Source: Desulfobacula sp.
GTDB taxonomy: Bacteria; Desulfobacterota; Desulfobacteria; Desulfobacterales; Desulfobacteraceae
Direction: 5' to 3'
Assembly: GCA_029940235.1 (NCBI GenBank)
Contig: JAOZRI010000088.1
Location: 1-8,499 of the forward strand
DNA length: 8,499 bases
The notes beneath the pieces were generated by a model. The model did not search any database. It saw nothing but the letters and a program-made list of their open reading frames with translations, and had not been told where the DNA came from. The position numbers were made by a program, and so were the translations under genes. How positions within the stretch are numbered: position 1 is the first letter of the stretch; each line of letters opens with the position of its first letter. Shown here one piece after another: positions 7,343 through 8,499 of the stretch.

Positions 7343-7361
7343 TGTAAGGAAAACTGATTTG
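7326..7361 (+). repeat. Imperfect dispersed repeat, copy B
   Basis: CAGTGA, GGCTTA, 6 nt, then GGAAAACTGATTTG. It matches copy A on the minus strand at 107-72, with one indel in the A run and divergence in the short spacer. The element ends 9 nt before the TTGACA of the ftsE promoter candidate, and copy A also precedes a TTGACA. Its left part is the right arm of the stem-loop at 7290-7342. Confidence 0.5.
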
Positions 7362-7370
7362 CAGCACTCC

Positions 7371-7399
7371 TTGACACAGACACGATATATCAGTAAATT
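7371..7399 (+). promoter_or_regulatory. Candidate sigma-70 promoter for ftsEX
   Basis: A perfect TTGACA (-35, 7371-7376) is followed after 17 nt by TAAATT (-10, 7394-7399, four of six matches). The spacing is ideal and the position fits a leader of about 80 nt before the ftsE ATG. The weak -10 box limits certainty. Confidence 0.5.
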
Positions 7400-7439
7400 T
7401 GATTTCAGTCAATTGTTGGATTGAAGAGTTGAATGTTTG

Positions 7440-7451
7440 CAATTTAAATTG
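7440..7451. promoter_or_regulatory. 12-bp palindrome in the ftsE leader
   Basis: CAATTTAAATTG is a perfect palindrome about 40 nt downstream of the candidate -10 box and 37 nt before the ftsE start. Its symmetry and position would suit a dimeric regulator, but AT-rich palindromes are common in such DNA and no regulator is indicated. Confidence 0.2.
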
Positions 7452-7488
7452 AATTGATTTTGATATTAGACAGATATGATGAAAAGAT

Positions 7489-8184
7489 ATGAACGATAAA
7501 AACAGTAAAAATTCAATTATAAGATTATTTAATGTAAGCAAAAGATTTGGGGGCAAACTTGCCTTAAAGGATATTTCACTTGAAATTGAGCAGGGTGAAT
7601 TTGTTTTTATTTCAGGGCCTTCCGGCGCTGGAAAATCAACCCTGCTGAAAATTTTATACCTTGCTGAAAAAGCATCAGAGGGACAGATTCTTATTGACGG
7701 CATGAACCTTGCCAGGATCTCCTCTTCTAAGCTTCCATTTTTACGGCGCAGGTTTGGGATGGTATTCCAGGATTATAAACTGATTCCTTCAAGAACTGTT
7801 TATGAAAATGTAGCCCTTGTTCTTGAAGCTGCCGGGAAAAAACCATCTTACATAAGAAAAAAAGTGGTTCAGGTTTTAAGAACCACGGGAATGGAAAAAA
7901 AACTCAAAGCCCTGCCGCCAACACTATCAGGAGGAGAGCAACAGAAAGTTGCCGTAGCAAGGGCAGTTGTGGGAGAACCTTCCATTATCCTTGCTGATGA
8001 ACCCACAGGCAGCTTAGATTCATCCTCTGCCCAGGCAATCCTTGATCTTTTAATGGAGTATCATAAAAAAGGTGCCACCATATTGGTTGCAAGCCATAAT
8101 CTGCATCTTCTGGAAAGCAGTGTAAGGGGCAGAAATATTGAAATCAATGACGGCATAATAAAACGGACTGCGACCATGCTTTAG
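7489..8184 (+). CDS. ftsE: Cell division ATP-binding protein FtsE
   Basis: ABC-type ATPase that partners with the membrane protein FtsX at the division septum, where ATP hydrolysis controls activation of peptidoglycan hydrolases. It has 231 residues against 222 in E. coli, the extra being a short N-terminal tail before the usual IIRLFNVSKRF start. Nucleotide-binding motifs are complete: Walker A GPSGAGKST (43-51), Q-loop Q94 in VFQDYKL, signature LSGGEQQ (146-152), Walker B IILADEP (D170, E171), D-loop SLD and switch H203 in ASHNLHLL. The LIPSRTVYENVAL stretch after the Q-loop is typical of FtsE and related MacB/LolD-type ATPases. ATG 7489 has only a weak ribosome site (GATGAAAAG), but no better in-frame start exists. 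ftsX follows after 13 nt, which separates this from LolD or other relatives. No ftsY precedes it, unlike in E. coli. Confidence 0.95.
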   Translation: MNDKNSKNSIIRLFNVSKRFGGKLALKDISLEIEQGEFVFISGPSGAGKSTLLKILYLAEKASEGQILIDGMNLARISSSKLPFLRRRFGMVFQDYKLIPSRTVYENVALVLEAAGKKPSYIRKKVVQVLRTTGMEKKLKALPPTLSGGEQQKVAVARAVVGEPSIILADEPTGSLDSSSAQAILDLLMEYHKKGATILVASHNLHLLESSVRGRNIEINDGIIKRTATML

Positions 8185-8197
8185 AAAGAGAAAAATT

Positions 8198-8499
8198 ATG
8201 ACCCATTTTATAAAAAAAGCCCTGGCAGATATTCGTTCCAACAGATTTTTAAATTTTATTACAATTGTGACGATTTCACTCTCAATACTGATTGTGAGTG
8301 TATTTCTACTATTTTTTGAAAATGCAAGCAGAGTCATTGAATCATGGAATCAAAGCGGCAGGGTAATGATTTATCTTAAAAAAGAGTTTACCATGGAGAT
8401 GCTGCCACAGCTTAAAGCCAGAATCAACTCCATTGGAGAGACTCAAGTAATGATCTATATTCCAAAATCCTATGCCATGGAGAAACTAAAAAAAGATAT
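8198..8499 (+). CDS. ftsX: Cell division protein FtsX, N-terminal part (cut by window end)
   Basis: The reading frame from ATG 8198 stays open to the window edge and encodes the first 100 residues; the full protein is normally 290-350. After a short basic cytoplasmic N-terminus (MTHFIKKALADIRSNR) there is one hydrophobic membrane segment at about 19-40. It then enters the large extracytoplasmic domain expected of FtsX. That domain begins with the pattern WNQSGRVMIYLKKEFT and later YIPKSYAMEKL, which resemble the FtsX form (hydrophobic strand, YLK, then a serine/proline-lysine turn before an amphipathic helix). It starts 13 nt after the ftsE stop, with a purine-rich AGAAAGAG as a weak ribosome site. 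FtsX is the inner-membrane partner that relays FtsE ATPase activity to a periplasmic hydrolase activator; that activator is not visible in the window. The identification rests on the ftsE linkage plus topology. Confidence 0.88.
   Translation, partial: MTHFIKKALADIRSNRFLNFITIVTISLSILIVSVFLLFFENASRVIESWNQSGRVMIYLKKEFTMEMLPQLKARINSIGETQVMIYIPKSYAMEKLKKD

Larger units (their letters stand above)
7213..7488. other. Divergent intergenic region between tatD and ftsE
   Basis: This 276-nt region has no convincing gene. From left to right it holds the tatD leader with its AAGGT site, a long imperfect stem-loop (7290-7342), the second copy of the dispersed repeat (7326-7361), a good sigma-70-like promoter for ftsE (7371-7399) and a 12-bp palindrome (7440-7451). 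No strong promoter was seen for tatD on the minus strand. A 7-codon frame starting at 7476 overlaps the ftsE start. Confidence 0.6.

Overview
The window is an ordinary-looking chromosomal segment from an AT-rich Gram-negative bacterium. It carries seven complete genes and the 5' part of an eighth. Its mix of genes (acyl-CoA thioesterase II, an uncharacterised radical SAM protein, transketolase, a YjbQ protein with a NimA-like flavoprotein and AroA, TatD, FtsEX), its base composition and the feel of the proteins suggest a Desulfobacteraceae-like sulfate reducer (Desulfobacterota). That placement is inference from memory of such proteins and was not tested by any search.

Layout. Positions 1-320 are non-coding and very AT-rich, with one imperfect repeat copy and a possible leftward promoter. 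Rightward genes follow: tesB (321-1199), a radical SAM protein (best start 1299, to 2168), tkt (2271-4262), yjbQ (4308-4712), a pyridoxamine-phosphate-oxidase-fold flavoprotein (4721-5179) and aroA (5179-6423). The last three are tightly packed, with an 8-nt gap and then a TAATG stop/start overlap, and tkt is only 45 nt upstream, so tkt-yjbQ-flavoprotein-aroA is probably one transcription unit. tatD (7212-6427, minus strand) converges on aroA with 3 nt between the stop codons. A 276-nt divergent intergenic region (7213-7488) separates tatD from ftsE (7489-8184) and ftsX (8198 to beyond the window end).

How the genes fit together. Transketolase makes erythrose 4-phosphate, a starting substrate of the shikimate pathway, and AroA makes EPSP late in that pathway, so the central cluster links pentose-phosphate metabolism to aromatic amino acid synthesis. 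Transketolase needs thiamine diphosphate, and YjbQ proteins have been linked to thiamine phosphate synthesis, which makes their adjacency suggestive. FtsEX is the division-site ABC complex that controls septal peptidoglycan hydrolysis. TesB and TatD are housekeeping functions.

Most notable non-coding signal. The two largest intergenic regions share a roughly 35-nt imperfect element on opposite strands (minus 107-72 and plus 7326-7361). Its core is GGCTTA, then 5 or 6 nt, then GGAAA(A)ACTGATTTG. In the second copy it forms the right arm of a 14-bp stem-loop with a nested hairpin (7290-7342). Both copies lie just upstream, in the same orientation, of a TTGACA hexamer. It may be a dispersed intergenic repeat or a shared regulatory site. 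I saw no CRISPR array, tRNA, rRNA, transposase, phage gene or defence system.
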